A DNA stretch of 64,000 nucleotides from DAOUBP01 sp964474695 (GCA_964474695.1 CAYYTK010000018.1:1-64000); one strand, 5' to 3'; counted from the stretch's first letter, positions 17,746-26,211 are shown. The notes: generated by a model from the letters alone, not told the origin. Made by a program: numbers and translations.

Positions 17746-18543
17746 TTATGCGGGGATTGAGGTGGTGTTGGGCGCTTCCGCCTGAGTGTGCGAGGACGGC
17801 GCGCCGGCGGCCCGCTCGATGTAGATATCTCCGAATGCCTGCTCCTGTATCACCAATGCCTGCCCACGCTTGATCAGCTCCAATACGGCCAGGAGCGTGA
17901 CGATCACTTCCAAGCGGTGGCGGGCATGGCTGAGCAGGCTGCGGAACGTGATGCGCTTCCCGTTCGCTGTGAGTGATCGGATGTGCAGGATCTGGTCGTG
18001 GATGGTGAGGGTGAAGGGCACGACCATCCCATTGGGCAGATCGGCGGCGTCCCCGCTATCGATGGCGTGCAATGCCGACTGCGCGGCCGACAGCAACTCC
18101 GCCAGAGAGATCCCTTCGTTGTCCAGCCGCCGCTCCAGCTCTGGCAGCTCGGCCACGCGCAGGTATGTATGGAGCCCTTGCTCTTCGATGGATCGCAGCG
18201 AGTTTGCGGCCTCTTTGAAACGCTTGTACTCTCGCAACTGGCGCGCCAGTGCTTCAGCCGGATCTTCCTCTTCCTCCTCGGGTGGCGCCGGCGGGCGCGG
18301 CAGCAGCAGCCGCGACTTGATCCAGATCAATTTGGCCGCCACCACCAGGAAATCGGCCAACATGGTGGCGTCTGCTTCCTCCAGTTGCCGTACGTATGCC
18401 AGAAACTGATCGGTCACCACAGCCAGCGAGATGGCGCTGATGTCGAGCTTTTCCCGCTCGATTAGCGCCAAAAGCAGATCCAGTGGCCCTTCGAACGCGG
18501 GAAGCTGCACCTGGTAGGCGTCGTTTTGGAGGCTACTGAGCAT
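17746..18543 (-). CDS. scpA: Segregation and condensation protein A
   Basis: ScpA is the kleisin that bridges the SMC dimer with ScpB to organise and segregate the chromosome. The 265-residue protein begins with the conserved FEGPLDLLLALIEREKLDISAISLAVVTDQFLAYV, followed by FLVVAAKLIWIKSRLLLPRPP, an acidic linker, and a C-terminal winged-helix part (RHRLEVIVTLLAVLELIKRGQALVIQEQAFGDIYIE). No scpB or smc lies nearby. A short Ser/Thr/Ala tail after IERA is variable in the family. The start at 18543 overlaps the 3' end of a panE fragment, which may supply the upstream GAGGAAC as ribosome-binding site. Confidence 0.96.
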   Translation of the reverse strand: MLSSLQNDAYQVQLPAFEGPLDLLLALIEREKLDISAISLAVVTDQFLAYVRQLEEADATMLADFLVVAAKLIWIKSRLLLPRPPAPPEEEEEDPAEALARQLREYKRFKEAANSLRSIEEQGLHTYLRVAELPELERRLDNEGISLAELLSAAQSALHAIDSGDAADLPNGMVVPFTLTIHDQILHIRSLTANGKRITFRSLLSHARHRLEVIVTLLAVLELIKRGQALVIQEQAFGDIYIERAAGAPSSHTQAEAPNTTSIPA

Positions 18544-18625
18544 AGTGTCTGGCCTGTTCCTCTTGCGGCAGCAGCGCGCCGAAATAGCCGCCCACGCCGC
18601 CGGAACCCATGACTGCGATGCGCAT
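18533..18625 (-). pseudogene. 5' remnant of a ketopantoate reductase-like gene (panE)
   Basis: A 30-codon frame on the minus strand reads MRIAVMGSGGVGGYFGALLP and then QEEQARHYAQ before a TAG. The first 19 residues are the NAD(P)-binding N-terminus of 2-dehydropantoate 2-reductase/ApbA proteins (GXGXXG in GSGGVGG). A complete enzyme has about 300 residues, so this is a stub left by a deletion or a decayed insertion. It overlaps the first three codons of scpA in another frame. The resemblance is from recognition of the motif only. Confidence 0.7.
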
Positions 18626-18636
18626 GCTTCAATTCC

Positions 18637-19290
18637 TTATGACAGCAGTCTTTCCAGCGCGGCCCAGAGCTCGGTGATGGGTCGCTTCTCGATGCCGTCG
18701 AGCTTGAGGAAGAGGACCAGGTGCGCGCCGCGGCGGCGGAGTGAGAGGCGCTCGACGGATGCGCCGTAGTCGGCCAGGAATGCCTCGATACGGCTGATCA
18801 GTGCTTTGCTGGGAGTCGTGTACCGCGTGGCCAGGCCCAGGCCGGCCGGCAGATCGGTCCACTGCCAGGGAGCCTCCCCCGCAGCCTGATCCAGCTCTTT
18901 CGATAGATTGCCATGCCGCGGCACAATGGTGAGCTCTTGCGATGGCGCGGTGCGCAGCTCGGCCTGGATCGAGAACAGGTCGCGCTTGCCGCGCAGCAGT
19001 TCAATGCCCCACAACGGAGCAAACTCGCGTGTGAGCAGGAAGTAGCTGATCTGGAGCTGGCGATACGGCGGCCGCGCCTCGGCCACCTTCACTTCCGCGC
19101 CCGAATTCATCGAGCGGATCCAGCGCCAGGCCACGCGGCCGCCCAGCTTGCCCAGCCCGGCCTGCAGCCACGCACCCAACACTCTGCTGCGCTGCCGGTT
19201 CAGCCAAACGCCGGCAAGGTAGCTCACCACCAGGACGATAAGCACGATCCACCAGATTCGTTCCGCGCCGGTGGCGGGAGGTAATGACAT
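18637..19290 (-). CDS. Membrane-anchored protein of unknown function
   Basis: I do not recognise this 217-residue protein. It has one N-terminal membrane segment (about residues 11-28, WWIVLIVLVVSYLAGVWL) followed by RQRSR, so the remainder is probably cytoplasmic. The soluble part contains several amphipathic beta/alpha segments (YRQLQISYFLLTREFAPLWGI, QAELRTAPSQELTIVPRHGNL) and ends with SVERLSLRRRGAHLVLFLKL. No catalytic motif is evident. It stands upstream of the panE remnant and scpA on the same strand, about 94 bases from scpA. Confidence 0.75.
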   Translation of the reverse strand: MSLPPATGAERIWWIVLIVLVVSYLAGVWLNRQRSRVLGAWLQAGLGKLGGRVAWRWIRSMNSGAEVKVAEARPPYRQLQISYFLLTREFAPLWGIELLRGKRDLFSIQAELRTAPSQELTIVPRHGNLSKELDQAAGEAPWQWTDLPAGLGLATRYTTPSKALISRIEAFLADYGASVERLSLRRRGAHLVLFLKLDGIEKRPITELWAALERLLS

Positions 19291-19396
19291 GGCCCTGTTC
19301 CTCTTCTTGAAAGTTCAAACCTTAAGCGTCTCGCGTAGCGGCGATTATAGCACATGCCAGAGCGGCTTTACAAAACATCAAACCTGCGTCTTGTCA

Positions 19397-19425
19397 TTGA
19401 CAGCGCCGGATGGCTATGCTACACT
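19397..19425 (+). promoter_or_regulatory. Sigma70-type promoter for the gcv operon
   Basis: TTGACA (19397-19402) and TACACT (19420-19425) are separated by 17 bases. Transcription from about 19432 leaves a leader of roughly 110 bases that includes repeat element A copy 2. I do not see glycine-riboswitch signatures in this leader. Confidence 0.8.
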
Positions 19426-19450
19426 GCCGCAGTAGTCGAGCCCGCGGGGA

Positions 19451-19493
19451 GGAACCGGGTTGCGACCTTTGGTCGTTCCAGAAACCTGGTTTG
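19451..19493. repeat. Palindromic repeat (element A copy 2) in the gcvH leader
   Basis: Outer arms AACCGGGTT (19453-19461) and AAACCTGGTTT (19482-19492) enclose an inner hairpin CGACC-TTT-GGTCG (19463-19475). The same two-level design is found at 23516 and 24581. It lies within the transcribed leader of gcvH and could attenuate transcription or stabilise the mRNA. Confidence 0.8.
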
Positions 19494-19540
19494 TCTCCGC
19501 GGCTACCAATTATCAATCTACCAACTCCCAGGAGGACCCC

Positions 19541-19948
19541 ATGAGCTACAAGTATGATCCGAACGCCAGGTACGCCAAGAGCCATGAATGGGTGCGCATC
19601 GAGGGTGAGACTGCCGTGATTGGCATCTCAGACTACGCCCAGCATCTTCTCTCCGACATCGTCTACGTCGAGCTGCCCGAAGTCGGGGATACCGCTGCTC
19701 AGGGCGAGAGCCTCGGCTCAGTGGAATCGGTGAAGGCCGCTGAGGATTTTCTCGCGCCGATCAGCGGCGAGGTGGTGGAGGTCAACGTCGACCTGGAAGA
19801 TAACCCGGAGTGGGTGAACGAGGACCCCTACGATAAGGCGTGGATGGTGAAGATGGCGGCCAACGATCTGAGCGAGTTGGACAGCCTGATGGACGCCGCA
19901 GCGTATGAGAAGTTCGTCGCCGAAGAGGAAGAGAAGGGCGGGCACTAG
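19541..19948 (+). CDS. gcvH: Glycine cleavage system H protein
   Basis: GcvH carries the lipoyl arm that shuttles the aminomethyl group between the P, T and L proteins of glycine cleavage. The 135-residue protein has the lipoylation site in GSVESVKAAEDFLAP (Lys65) and conserved SHEWVRIEGETAVIGISDYAQ and NEDPYDKAWMVKM segments. The ATG at 19541 is preceded by AGGAGG ten bases upstream; an in-frame ATG at 19460 lies in the repeat-containing leader. The stop abuts the start of gcvPA. Confidence 0.98.
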   Translation: MSYKYDPNARYAKSHEWVRIEGETAVIGISDYAQHLLSDIVYVELPEVGDTAAQGESLGSVESVKAAEDFLAPISGEVVEVNVDLEDNPEWVNEDPYDKAWMVKMAANDLSELDSLMDAAAYEKFVAEEEEKGGH

Positions 19949-21328
19949 ATGAACTACATTCCTAATACCGACGCCGATCGCGCTGAGATGTTGGCGGCTG
20001 TCGGCGCGGAATCGGTGGCTGACCTGTTCCGCGATGTGCCGGAGACGTTCCGTTTCCCGGAGCTCGACTTGCCGCCGGCGTTGTCTGAGATGGAGATCCT
20101 GCAAGAGCTCCAGGCGCTGGCGGATGAAAATGATGATCTGACGCATGTGAGCTGCTTCCTGGGCGCGGGCGCGTATAACCATTTCGTGCCCAGCGTGGTG
20201 GATTCGTTGCTGCGCCGCGGTGAATTTTACACCGCTTATACCCCCTATCAGCCCGAAGTCAGCCAGGGCACGCTCCAGGCGCACTTTGAATACCAGTCGA
20301 TGATCTGCGCGCTGACCGGCATGGAAGTCTCCAACGTTTCGCACTATGATGGCGGGACCGCGGTGGCCGAGGCGGTCATCATGGCGCTGCAGGTGGGCCG
20401 CGGCAAGCGCACCAAGGTGGTGCTCAGCCCGACACTGCATCCGCATTATCGCGCAGTGGTGCGCACCTACACCCAGGGGATGAACGCCCGCCTCACCGGT
20501 GAGGATGCAGCGCTCGGCAGCCTGGCCAGCCTGGCGGCCGAGCTGGACAAGGAAACGGCCTGTGTGATCGTGCAGAACCCGGACTTCCTGGGCCGCCTCT
20601 ATACGCCGGCTGAGATGCAGGCGCTGGCGGATCAGGTTCACGCCGCAGGCGCGCTGTTCGTTGTGTCAGCAGACCCCATCAGTTTGGGCCTGTTCACACC
20701 CCCGGGGCAGTACGGCGCGGATGTGGTGACCGGTGAAGGCCAGCCGATGGGCAACGCGCTCAGCTTCGGCGGGCCGTACCTGGGCATCTTCGCGATGAAA
20801 ACGAGCGACGTGCGCAAGTCGGCTGGCCGCATCGTGGGCGAAACGACCGACACGCAGGGCCGCCGCGGGTTTGTGTTGACGCTCAGCACGCGCGAGCAGC
20901 ACATCCGGCGCGAGAAGGCTTCCAGCAACATCTGTTCCAATCAGGCGTTGAATGCGCTGGCGGCCGGCATTTATATGGCTGCCATGGGCAAGTACGGGCT
21001 CAAGACCGTGGCTGAATTGAGCTATCACAAGGCGCACTATGCGGCGGGCCTGATCGGCGCGCTGGACGGCTACCAGGTGATCTCCGGCGGGCTGTTCTTC
21101 AAGGAGTTCGTGGTCTGCTGCCCGAAGCCGGTGAGTGTGATCAACCGGATCCTGCTGGATGAGTTCGGCATCCTGGGCGGCTATGACTTGGGCCAGGACT
21201 ACCCGCAGCTTGCAGGGCATATGCTGTTGTGCGTGACGGAGATGAACACCCGGGGCGAGATCGAGATGTTGGCCGAGGCGTTGGCTGAAATTGCCACAAT
21301 GAAGGACGAGGAGGTGGCCAATGACTGA
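19949..21328 (+). CDS. gcvPA: Glycine decarboxylase subunit 1
   Basis: This is the N-terminal-half subunit of the split glycine dehydrogenase (decarboxylating). With GcvPB it forms the P protein, which decarboxylates glycine with pyridoxal phosphate and passes the methylamine to GcvH. The 459-residue length fits. Conserved segments include TPYQPEVSQGTLQAHFEYQSMICALTGME and NASHYDGGTA-like NVSHYDGGTAVAEA, and SFGGPYLGIFA with TREQHIRREKASSNICSNQAL. It starts at the base after the gcvH stop and overlaps gcvPB by eight bases, so translation is coupled. Confidence 0.98.
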   Translation: MNYIPNTDADRAEMLAAVGAESVADLFRDVPETFRFPELDLPPALSEMEILQELQALADENDDLTHVSCFLGAGAYNHFVPSVVDSLLRRGEFYTAYTPYQPEVSQGTLQAHFEYQSMICALTGMEVSNVSHYDGGTAVAEAVIMALQVGRGKRTKVVLSPTLHPHYRAVVRTYTQGMNARLTGEDAALGSLASLAAELDKETACVIVQNPDFLGRLYTPAEMQALADQVHAAGALFVVSADPISLGLFTPPGQYGADVVTGEGQPMGNALSFGGPYLGIFAMKTSDVRKSAGRIVGETTDTQGRRGFVLTLSTREQHIRREKASSNICSNQALNALAAGIYMAAMGKYGLKTVAELSYHKAHYAAGLIGALDGYQVISGGLFFKEFVVCCPKPVSVINRILLDEFGILGGYDLGQDYPQLAGHMLLCVTEMNTRGEIEMLAEALAEIATMKDEEVAND

Positions 21329-22778
21329 GCCACTGATCTATGAGATCTGTCACCCCGGACGCCGGGCAGTCAGTCTGCCGGCGTGCGACGTGCCTGAAGG
21401 CTCACTGCCGGCCGAGGCGCTGCGCGCGGATCTGCCGCTGCCCGAGGTAGCTGAGATCGACGTGATCCGGCACTATACGCGGCTGTCGCAATTGAACCAC
21501 GCCATCGACACGGGCTTCTATCCCTTGGGCTCGTGCACGATGAAGTATAACCCCAAGGTGAACGAGGTGGCCGCGCGGTTGCCTGGCTTTGCCGCTCTCC
21601 ATCCGCTGCAAGCTGAAGATGCGGCGCAGGGCGCGCTGGGACTGATGTACGATCTGCAACAGATGCTGGCCGAGATCGCCGGGTTTGCGGCGGTCACGCT
21701 GCAGCCGGCCGCGGGCGCACACGGCGAGTTCACCGGCGTGCTGATCATGCGCAAGTATTTGTATGAGCGCGGTGAGATGCAGCGCAACATCATCCTGGTC
21801 CCCGATTCGGCGCACGGCACCAACCCGGCCACGACCGCGATGTCGGGCCTCAAGGTGGTGGAGGTGCCATCGGACAGCCGCGGCAACGTTGATCTGGCCG
21901 CGCTGAAGGCGTTGATCGACCAGCACGGCCCGCAGTTGGTGGGGTTGATGCTGACGAACCCCAACACCCTGGGCTTGTTCGATGAGAACGTCGAAGAGGT
22001 GATCCGGCTGGTGCACTCGGCTGGCGCCCTGTGCTACAACGATGGCGCTAACTTCAACGCGATCTTGGGCATCGCCAAGCCCGGCGCGCTCGGCTTTGAC
22101 GTGATGCACTACAACCTGCACAAGACCTTCTCCACGCCGCACGGCGGCGGTGGGCCGGGGGTCGGCGCGGTGGGGGTCGCGGCGCATTTGGTCGACTACT
22201 TGCCGGGACCGGTCGTGGCGAAGGATGCGGACGATATGTACTGCTGGCATACGCCGGCGCACTCGATCGGCCCGCTTAAGGCGTTCTGGGGTAACTTCGG
22301 CGTGTTGGTGCGCGCGTATACCTACATCCGCATGCACGGCGCCGAGGGGCTGCGCGCGATCAGTGAGAACGCGGTGCTGAATGCGAACTACCTGCAAGCC
22401 CGTCTGCGGGGAGTCTATCCCATCCCGCACGGCGATCGCACCTGCATGCACGAATTCGTGGCGCAGGGCATCCTGAAGGACGCGCCCGAGATTCACACTT
22501 TGGACATCGCCAAGCGGCTGATGGATTTCAAGTTCCACCCGCCGACGGTCTATTTCCCGCTCATCGTGCCCGAGGCGCTCATGATCGAGCCAACCGAGAC
22601 TGAGAGCAAGGAAACGCTGGACGCCTTCGCGGATGCCATGATTCAGATCGCCGGCGAGGCCCGAACCCAGCCCGAGCTGCTGAAGAGTGCGCCGCACAAC
22701 GCGCCCTTGACGCGGCTGGATGAGGTCAAGGCGGCGAAGGATATGGTGCTGTGTTACGCGCCAGGGTGTGAGGTTTAG
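21321..22778 (+). CDS. gcvPB: Glycine decarboxylase subunit 2
   Basis: This subunit carries the pyridoxal-phosphate lysine in MHYNLHKTFSTPHGGGGPG, followed by the classic glycine-rich loop. It is 485 residues long, and other conserved parts are TGFYPLGSCTMKYNPKVNE, PAAGAHGEFTG and DSAHGTNPATTAM. The start overlaps the end of gcvPA. The T protein gene (gcvT) and lipoamide dehydrogenase are not in this window, so a complete cycle depends on genes elsewhere. Immediately after the stop comes a short heptamer array. Confidence 0.98.
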   Translation: MTEPLIYEICHPGRRAVSLPACDVPEGSLPAEALRADLPLPEVAEIDVIRHYTRLSQLNHAIDTGFYPLGSCTMKYNPKVNEVAARLPGFAALHPLQAEDAAQGALGLMYDLQQMLAEIAGFAAVTLQPAAGAHGEFTGVLIMRKYLYERGEMQRNIILVPDSAHGTNPATTAMSGLKVVEVPSDSRGNVDLAALKALIDQHGPQLVGLMLTNPNTLGLFDENVEEVIRLVHSAGALCYNDGANFNAILGIAKPGALGFDVMHYNLHKTFSTPHGGGGPGVGAVGVAAHLVDYLPGPVVAKDADDMYCWHTPAHSIGPLKAFWGNFGVLVRAYTYIRMHGAEGLRAISENAVLNANYLQARLRGVYPIPHGDRTCMHEFVAQGILKDAPEIHTLDIAKRLMDFKFHPPTVYFPLIVPEALMIEPTETESKETLDAFADAMIQIAGEARTQPELLKSAPHNAPLTRLDEVKAAKDMVLCYAPGCEV

Positions 22779-22779
22779 G

Positions 22780-22807
22780 GCGTACTGCGTATTGCGCGGT
22801 GCGTTTT
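22780..22807. repeat. Four-unit heptanucleotide repeat after gcvPB
   Basis: The units GCGTACT, GCGTATT, GCGCGGT and GCGTTTT begin one base after the gcvPB stop codon. They share GCG at the start and form the same 7-base rhythm as the arrays at 11984, 32041 and 42998, though the motif differs. Confidence 0.75.
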
Positions 22808-22840
22808 GAGTATGTGGCATCCAGCAGCCAAATAACGATG

Positions 22841-22873
22841 GAGCCTCTTGGGTCTTGATGAGCCAGGAGGCTC
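22841..22873 (+). terminator. Probable rho-independent terminator of the gcv operon
   Basis: GAGCCTC (22841-22847) pairs with GAGGCTC (22867-22873), followed by TTTGTT. The stem is short (7 pairs) and the loop long, so the call is moderate. The rest of the 264-base gap before the LysM gene holds no gene that I can support. Confidence 0.55.
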
Positions 22874-23042
22874 TTTGTTAGGAGATGAGGTTCTTGCCGG
22901 TCAGGTGCGGGTATAGCGGGCGTGCGACTGGCCGAAGCTTCCTTAGGAGGGCACGGAACTTTTGTGGTTTGTGTGCGTCTTGATAATAGGGCCTTGTGAC
23001 CGGCCTCGGTATGAGCAGCATTCAGGCACAGGAGGGTTTTCA

Positions 23043-23471
23043 GTGAAGAAAGTCTATCTGTCAGTGATCATGAGCTTGCTTTTGGCGTTTGTTGTGTTGG
23101 CCGTGGGCCCTGCGCCCGTCTCTGCGGCTCCGGCCGCGACGGCCGGGGGGCCGGGGTGCACAAGCTTCTATCGGGTGCAGCGTGGGGACACTCTCTACCG
23201 GATCGCGCTGCGTTTCCACACGACGGTTACGGAACTGGCCAGGCTGAACGGCATCCCTAATACCAACCAGATTTACGCCGGACAGACACTCTGCGTGCGC
23301 GCCGGTGGAGAGATACCGATGGGCTTTTTGTACATCGTGCAGCGGGGGGATACACTGTTCCGTATCGCTCTGCGCTACGGATGGAGCGTAACTTATCTGG
23401 CGCAGGTCAATCACATCGCCAACCCGAACTCGATTCGCGCGGGGCAGGTGTTGCTGATACCGTATCATTGA
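23043..23471 (+). CDS. Secreted protein with two LysM domains
   Basis: This 142-residue protein is a pair of LysM modules, which bind peptidoglycan or chitin-like glycans. A signal peptide (VKKVYLSVIMSLLLAFVVLA, cleavage near VSAAPA) is followed by LysM 1 (YRVQRGDTLYRIALRFHTTV ... IYAGQTLCV) and LysM 2 (YIVQRGDTLFRIALRYGWSV ... IRAGQVLLIPY). No catalytic domain is present, so it is a wall-binding protein. The GTG at 23043 is chosen because GGAGGG lies eight bases upstream and the signal peptide begins there. It is followed by a hairpin with a T6 run. Confidence 0.92.
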   Translation: MKKVYLSVIMSLLLAFVVLAVGPAPVSAAPAATAGGPGCTSFYRVQRGDTLYRIALRFHTTVTELARLNGIPNTNQIYAGQTLCVRAGGEIPMGFLYIVQRGDTLFRIALRYGWSVTYLAQVNHIANPNSIRAGQVLLIPYH

Positions 23472-23515
23472 TGGCGCTGTGGTAGCAGCCTGAAGTATGA
23501 ACCCGTGGGAAAGAA

Positions 23516-23565
23516 CAAACCAGGTTTCGAGACCTTCGGTCGTTAAGAAACCTGGTTTGCTTTTT
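23516..23565. repeat. Nested palindromic repeat (element A copy 3), terminator-like
   Basis: Perfect 13-base arms CAAACCAGGTTTC (23516-23528) and GAAACCTGGTTTG (23547-23559) enclose an inner hairpin GACC-TTC-GGTC; a run of six T follows. It lies between the convergent LysM and patatin genes and can terminate both. Confidence 0.88.
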
Positions 23566-23578
23566 TGGGGTTTTCAGA

Positions 23579-24493
23579 TCACCGGAATTGCGGCAGAACA
23601 TATTCGCGCGCACCGGGGACGCGCAGCTCTTCCCTGGGAAGCCCCCGGGGCTGCGCCAATTCTCGGGGCGTTGGATTGTCCAGATAGGCTGCGGCTGCTT
23701 GTTTGCCGGCCTCGAACTGCTCATCGGTCCGGGTGAAGTCGTTAAACGCCAGGTCCTTGAGCGCAGTGATGTGGATGTGATGCAGCTCAATGGCCGGGTC
23801 GGCCTCTGCGCGCTTCAGGTCGAGGAAGAAGGACTGCATCAGCCAGCTTTCCAGGGTGCGGGTCAGGATATTGAAGATACCCTTCGCCGGCTCCTGTATC
23901 TCCTCGCCGCTGCCGACATTGATGGCGTAGATCTTCGTCGCACCCTTGTCCATCGCAATGCTGCACGGCACTTCGGCCAGCACGCCGCCATCCACCAATT
24001 GCAAACCGTGATAGTCGAGCGGTGGCTGCAAGATCGGGATGACGCTGCTTGCCATCATGCCGTCCAGCACCGATGATTCCGGATCCTCACCGAAGAGGAA
24101 CAGCCGCTTGCTGCGCAGATCGACTGCGGTCAGGTAACAGGGGATTTTCAGTTGGCCGAAGGTAGTGACGCCGGGCGGCAGGTTGTCGCTGATCAGTTTG
24201 CGCATTCCCTCGGTGGGGAAGAGACCGTCCGCACCGTCTATGAGGCGGCCGGCGATCGTGAAGACGTTGCCTGGATAGACCACTTTGCCCGTAGCGCCGC
24301 GCCAGGCATCCAGCAGATCCGGGATCGTCACAAGCACAGGCCCCTTCGCGGCCATGAAACCGGAATTGAGCGAGCCTGCCCAGGTGCCGACCATCATATC
24401 GGGCACGATGCCGCGTTCGAGTAGCGCCGCGAGCGCTCCCACCTGCAACGGCCCTCGGTTGCCCCCACCGCTCAGAACGAACGCAGTTGTCAT
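23579..24493 (-). CDS. Patatin-like phospholipase family protein with altered nucleophile motif
   Basis: The 304-residue protein has the patatin fold signature: the oxyanion loop LSGGGNRGPLQVGAL at the N-terminus and the catalytic-dyad Asp in LVDGGVLAEVP. Active members are cytoplasmic or secreted lipid acyl hydrolases with Ser in GXSXG. Here the equivalent segment reads VGTWAGSLNSG: the nucleophile position is Trp (codon TGG) instead of Ser. The protein may be catalytically inactive, or use the neighbouring Ser after the Gly, or the base may be a sequencing error. The ATG at 24493 has AGGAGG just upstream. No partner gene is evident. Confidence 0.85.
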   Translation of the reverse strand: MTTAFVLSGGGNRGPLQVGALAALLERGIVPDMMVGTWAGSLNSGFMAAKGPVLVTIPDLLDAWRGATGKVVYPGNVFTIAGRLIDGADGLFPTEGMRKLISDNLPPGVTTFGQLKIPCYLTAVDLRSKRLFLFGEDPESSVLDGMMASSVIPILQPPLDYHGLQLVDGGVLAEVPCSIAMDKGATKIYAINVGSGEEIQEPAKGIFNILTRTLESWLMQSFFLDLKRAEADPAIELHHIHITALKDLAFNDFTRTDEQFEAGKQAAAAYLDNPTPRELAQPRGLPREELRVPGAREYVLPQFR

Positions 24494-24544
24494 AGCTGTC
24501 CTCCTGTCGGGTGTATGAGTGAACTTTGTACGACGGTTGTGAGT

Positions 24545-24573
24545 ACTATACACCGATTTGTCAGGAAATGCAA
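24545..24573 (-). promoter_or_regulatory. Probable promoter of the patatin-like gene
   Basis: On the minus strand TTGCAT (24568-24573) and TATAGT (24545-24550) are 17 bases apart, giving a start near 24538 and a leader of about 45 bases. Confidence 0.6.
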
Positions 24574-24580
24574 GGGGGTC

Positions 24581-24640
24581 TCCAAAAACAAACCAGGTTT
24601 CTCAACGACCGAAGGTCGCGAAACCTGGTTTGTTTTTGGA
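24581..24640. repeat. Nested palindromic repeat (element A copy 4)
   Basis: The longest copy of the family: 21-base arms 24581-24601 and 24620-24640 are perfect reverse complements (core AAACCAGGTTTC / GAAACCTGGTTT) around an inner hairpin CGACC-GAA-GGTCG (24606-24618). It lies just after the GH4 stop (minus strand) and upstream of the patatin promoter, and may terminate the GH4 transcript. Confidence 0.92.
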
Positions 24641-24656
24641 GGTTGTTTTCAGAGGC

Positions 24657-26027
24657 TTACTTCAGATACCCCAGCCACTGCTCCTGATAGCCGATGATCG
24701 TATCGAGCATCTCCTCGATGTTGCGGCAGCGGTTGACGACCGGGTCGACCAGCAGCGCCTGTAGCACGAGCGCCTTGGACTTGTGAAGGACCGCCTCAGC
24801 CGTGAGGTCATGAACGGCGACCTGGTTGTTCAGCAGGCCCGCATAGCCTGCCGGCAGCCTGCCCATCGGGAGGCCGTGCACGCCATCCTTGTCGATCCGC
24901 GCCGGCGCTTCGACGACGATCCAATCAGGAAGGCTGTCGATGATCCGACCGGTCGGCTTCCCCCACGGTCCGTGGTTGGGGATGTTGACCGCTTCTTCGA
25001 TATAGCCGGCATCGGTAATGATGCCCTCGATGATCGGGATGAGCCGCTCGCGCAGACGCAACTCAATTTTGGGCTGAACATTCGCCAGAAAAGACTTGTA
25101 GAAGTGGTAGAAGTCGAGAATCCCCTTGTGGTCGGTCACGTCATAGGCCCACTGGACATATTCACCGAAGTGGCTGTCGCTGGTGATGGGCAGGACGCCG
25201 AATTTCTCCAGGATTACCTGGAAGACGCGGCGTTCAGGCCAGGCTTCGGTCTCGACGTGGGCGAGATCGTCCGGCTCTTCGGGCCACACGCCGGTCTCCT
25301 TGTAATACTTGCGCATCGCCGACATGGAGGGAAGGCTGGCGAAGAAGGCAGACGCCTTGGCGCGGATATCGGGGTAGGCGTCCTGGCCGGTCTCTTTGTA
25401 GGTGGCTGTCAGCACGGCGCTGAAGTGGTTCAGGCCGGCAGCGCGCACCTCTAACGCCTCGTAGGGTACGCCCAGTATATTCGGCAGGAAGTTGCGTAGC
25501 GAGGAGATCTCGTGGCATAGGCCGATGAATTTCAGGTCGGGGAAAGCTCGGTGCACGGTAGTGCAGATGCGGCTCATTGGGTTGCTAAAGTTGAAAACGG
25601 TCGCGTCCGGGCAGATCTGCATGATGTCGGCGCAAATGTCGAGGATGGGCGGAATGACGCGCAGCGAGTGGAAAAGCCCGCCTGGGCCGCCGTTTTCACC
25701 GTAAACCTGTGGGATGCCGTACTGCTGAGGAATGCGCCAGTCCTGCTCCCAAAGCTCAAACCGGTTGCCCACTTCGATCGAGATGATGATGTAATCCGCG
25801 CCCATGAACGCCTCTCTGCGGTTCGTGGTAGCCGAGAGGGGGCAGGGCAGATGATGCTCAGCGATGAACCGGCGGCCGTTCTCCGCAACGGCAGCCAGTG
25901 TCTCAGGGTTGATATCGTGTAGCACGACATGGCTGCCTTCCAGCACCTTGCTCTGCAAGATGTCGCCGATGGTGCCGCAGCCGAACTGGGCGCTTCCCGC
26001 GCCGACCAGTACGATCCGATGTCCCAT
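24657..26027 (-). CDS. Glycoside hydrolase family 4 (alpha-glucosidase/alpha-galactosidase type)
   Basis: GH4 enzymes cleave glycosides by an unusual NAD- and metal-dependent redox mechanism in the cytoplasm. The 456-residue protein starts MGHRIVLVGAGSAQFG (NAD loop) and contains the metal-binding segments NFSNPMSR, FIGLCHEIS (Cys and His ligands) and GLNHF, all diagnostic for GH4. The longer frame to 26132 was rejected because GGAGAG precedes the ATG at 26027 and the extra residues are not family-like. Substrate specificity (alpha-glucoside, alpha-galactoside or uronide) cannot be decided. No sugar transporter genes are adjacent. Confidence 0.93.
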   Translation of the reverse strand: MGHRIVLVGAGSAQFGCGTIGDILQSKVLEGSHVVLHDINPETLAAVAENGRRFIAEHHLPCPLSATTNRREAFMGADYIIISIEVGNRFELWEQDWRIPQQYGIPQVYGENGGPGGLFHSLRVIPPILDICADIMQICPDATVFNFSNPMSRICTTVHRAFPDLKFIGLCHEISSLRNFLPNILGVPYEALEVRAAGLNHFSAVLTATYKETGQDAYPDIRAKASAFFASLPSMSAMRKYYKETGVWPEEPDDLAHVETEAWPERRVFQVILEKFGVLPITSDSHFGEYVQWAYDVTDHKGILDFYHFYKSFLANVQPKIELRLRERLIPIIEGIITDAGYIEEAVNIPNHGPWGKPTGRIIDSLPDWIVVEAPARIDKDGVHGLPMGRLPAGYAGLLNNQVAVHDLTAEAVLHKSKALVLQALLVDPVVNRCRNIEEMLDTIIGYQEQWLGYLK

Positions 26028-26183
26028 GTGCTCTCTCCTGACGCGGCGCACCGTCACAGGTGGCGCAGCCGCCGGGTGTATGGTGTGATTCACCAATGAT
26101 ATGGAGATCGGCGTGGAGTGTCTATGTTGCAAGTCATAGAGCGATTTTTGGAATCACTGCTGTTAGGTTATGCTGGCGGGCTG

Positions 26184-26192
26184 TGGTATAAT
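26184..26192 (+). promoter_or_regulatory. Extended -10 promoter for the acyltransferase operon
   Basis: TGGTATAAT gives a perfect -10 with a TGN extension; no good -35 is seen (TTAGGT at 18-base spacing). The start near 26199 leaves a very short leader with AGGGTAGG before the ATG at 26212. Confidence 0.6.
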
Positions 26193-26211
26193 GGCGGCCC
26201 AAAGGGTAGGA

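Noticed and set aside
19432..19540. Glycine riboswitch in the gcvH leader
   Set aside because: I cannot see the conserved glycine-aptamer strings; the leader is mainly repeat element A.
21402..22820. Long open frame of over 470 codons on the minus strand opposite gcvPB
   Set aside because: It is a composition shadow of a certain gene in GC-rich DNA: Arg/His-rich with no recognisable motif.
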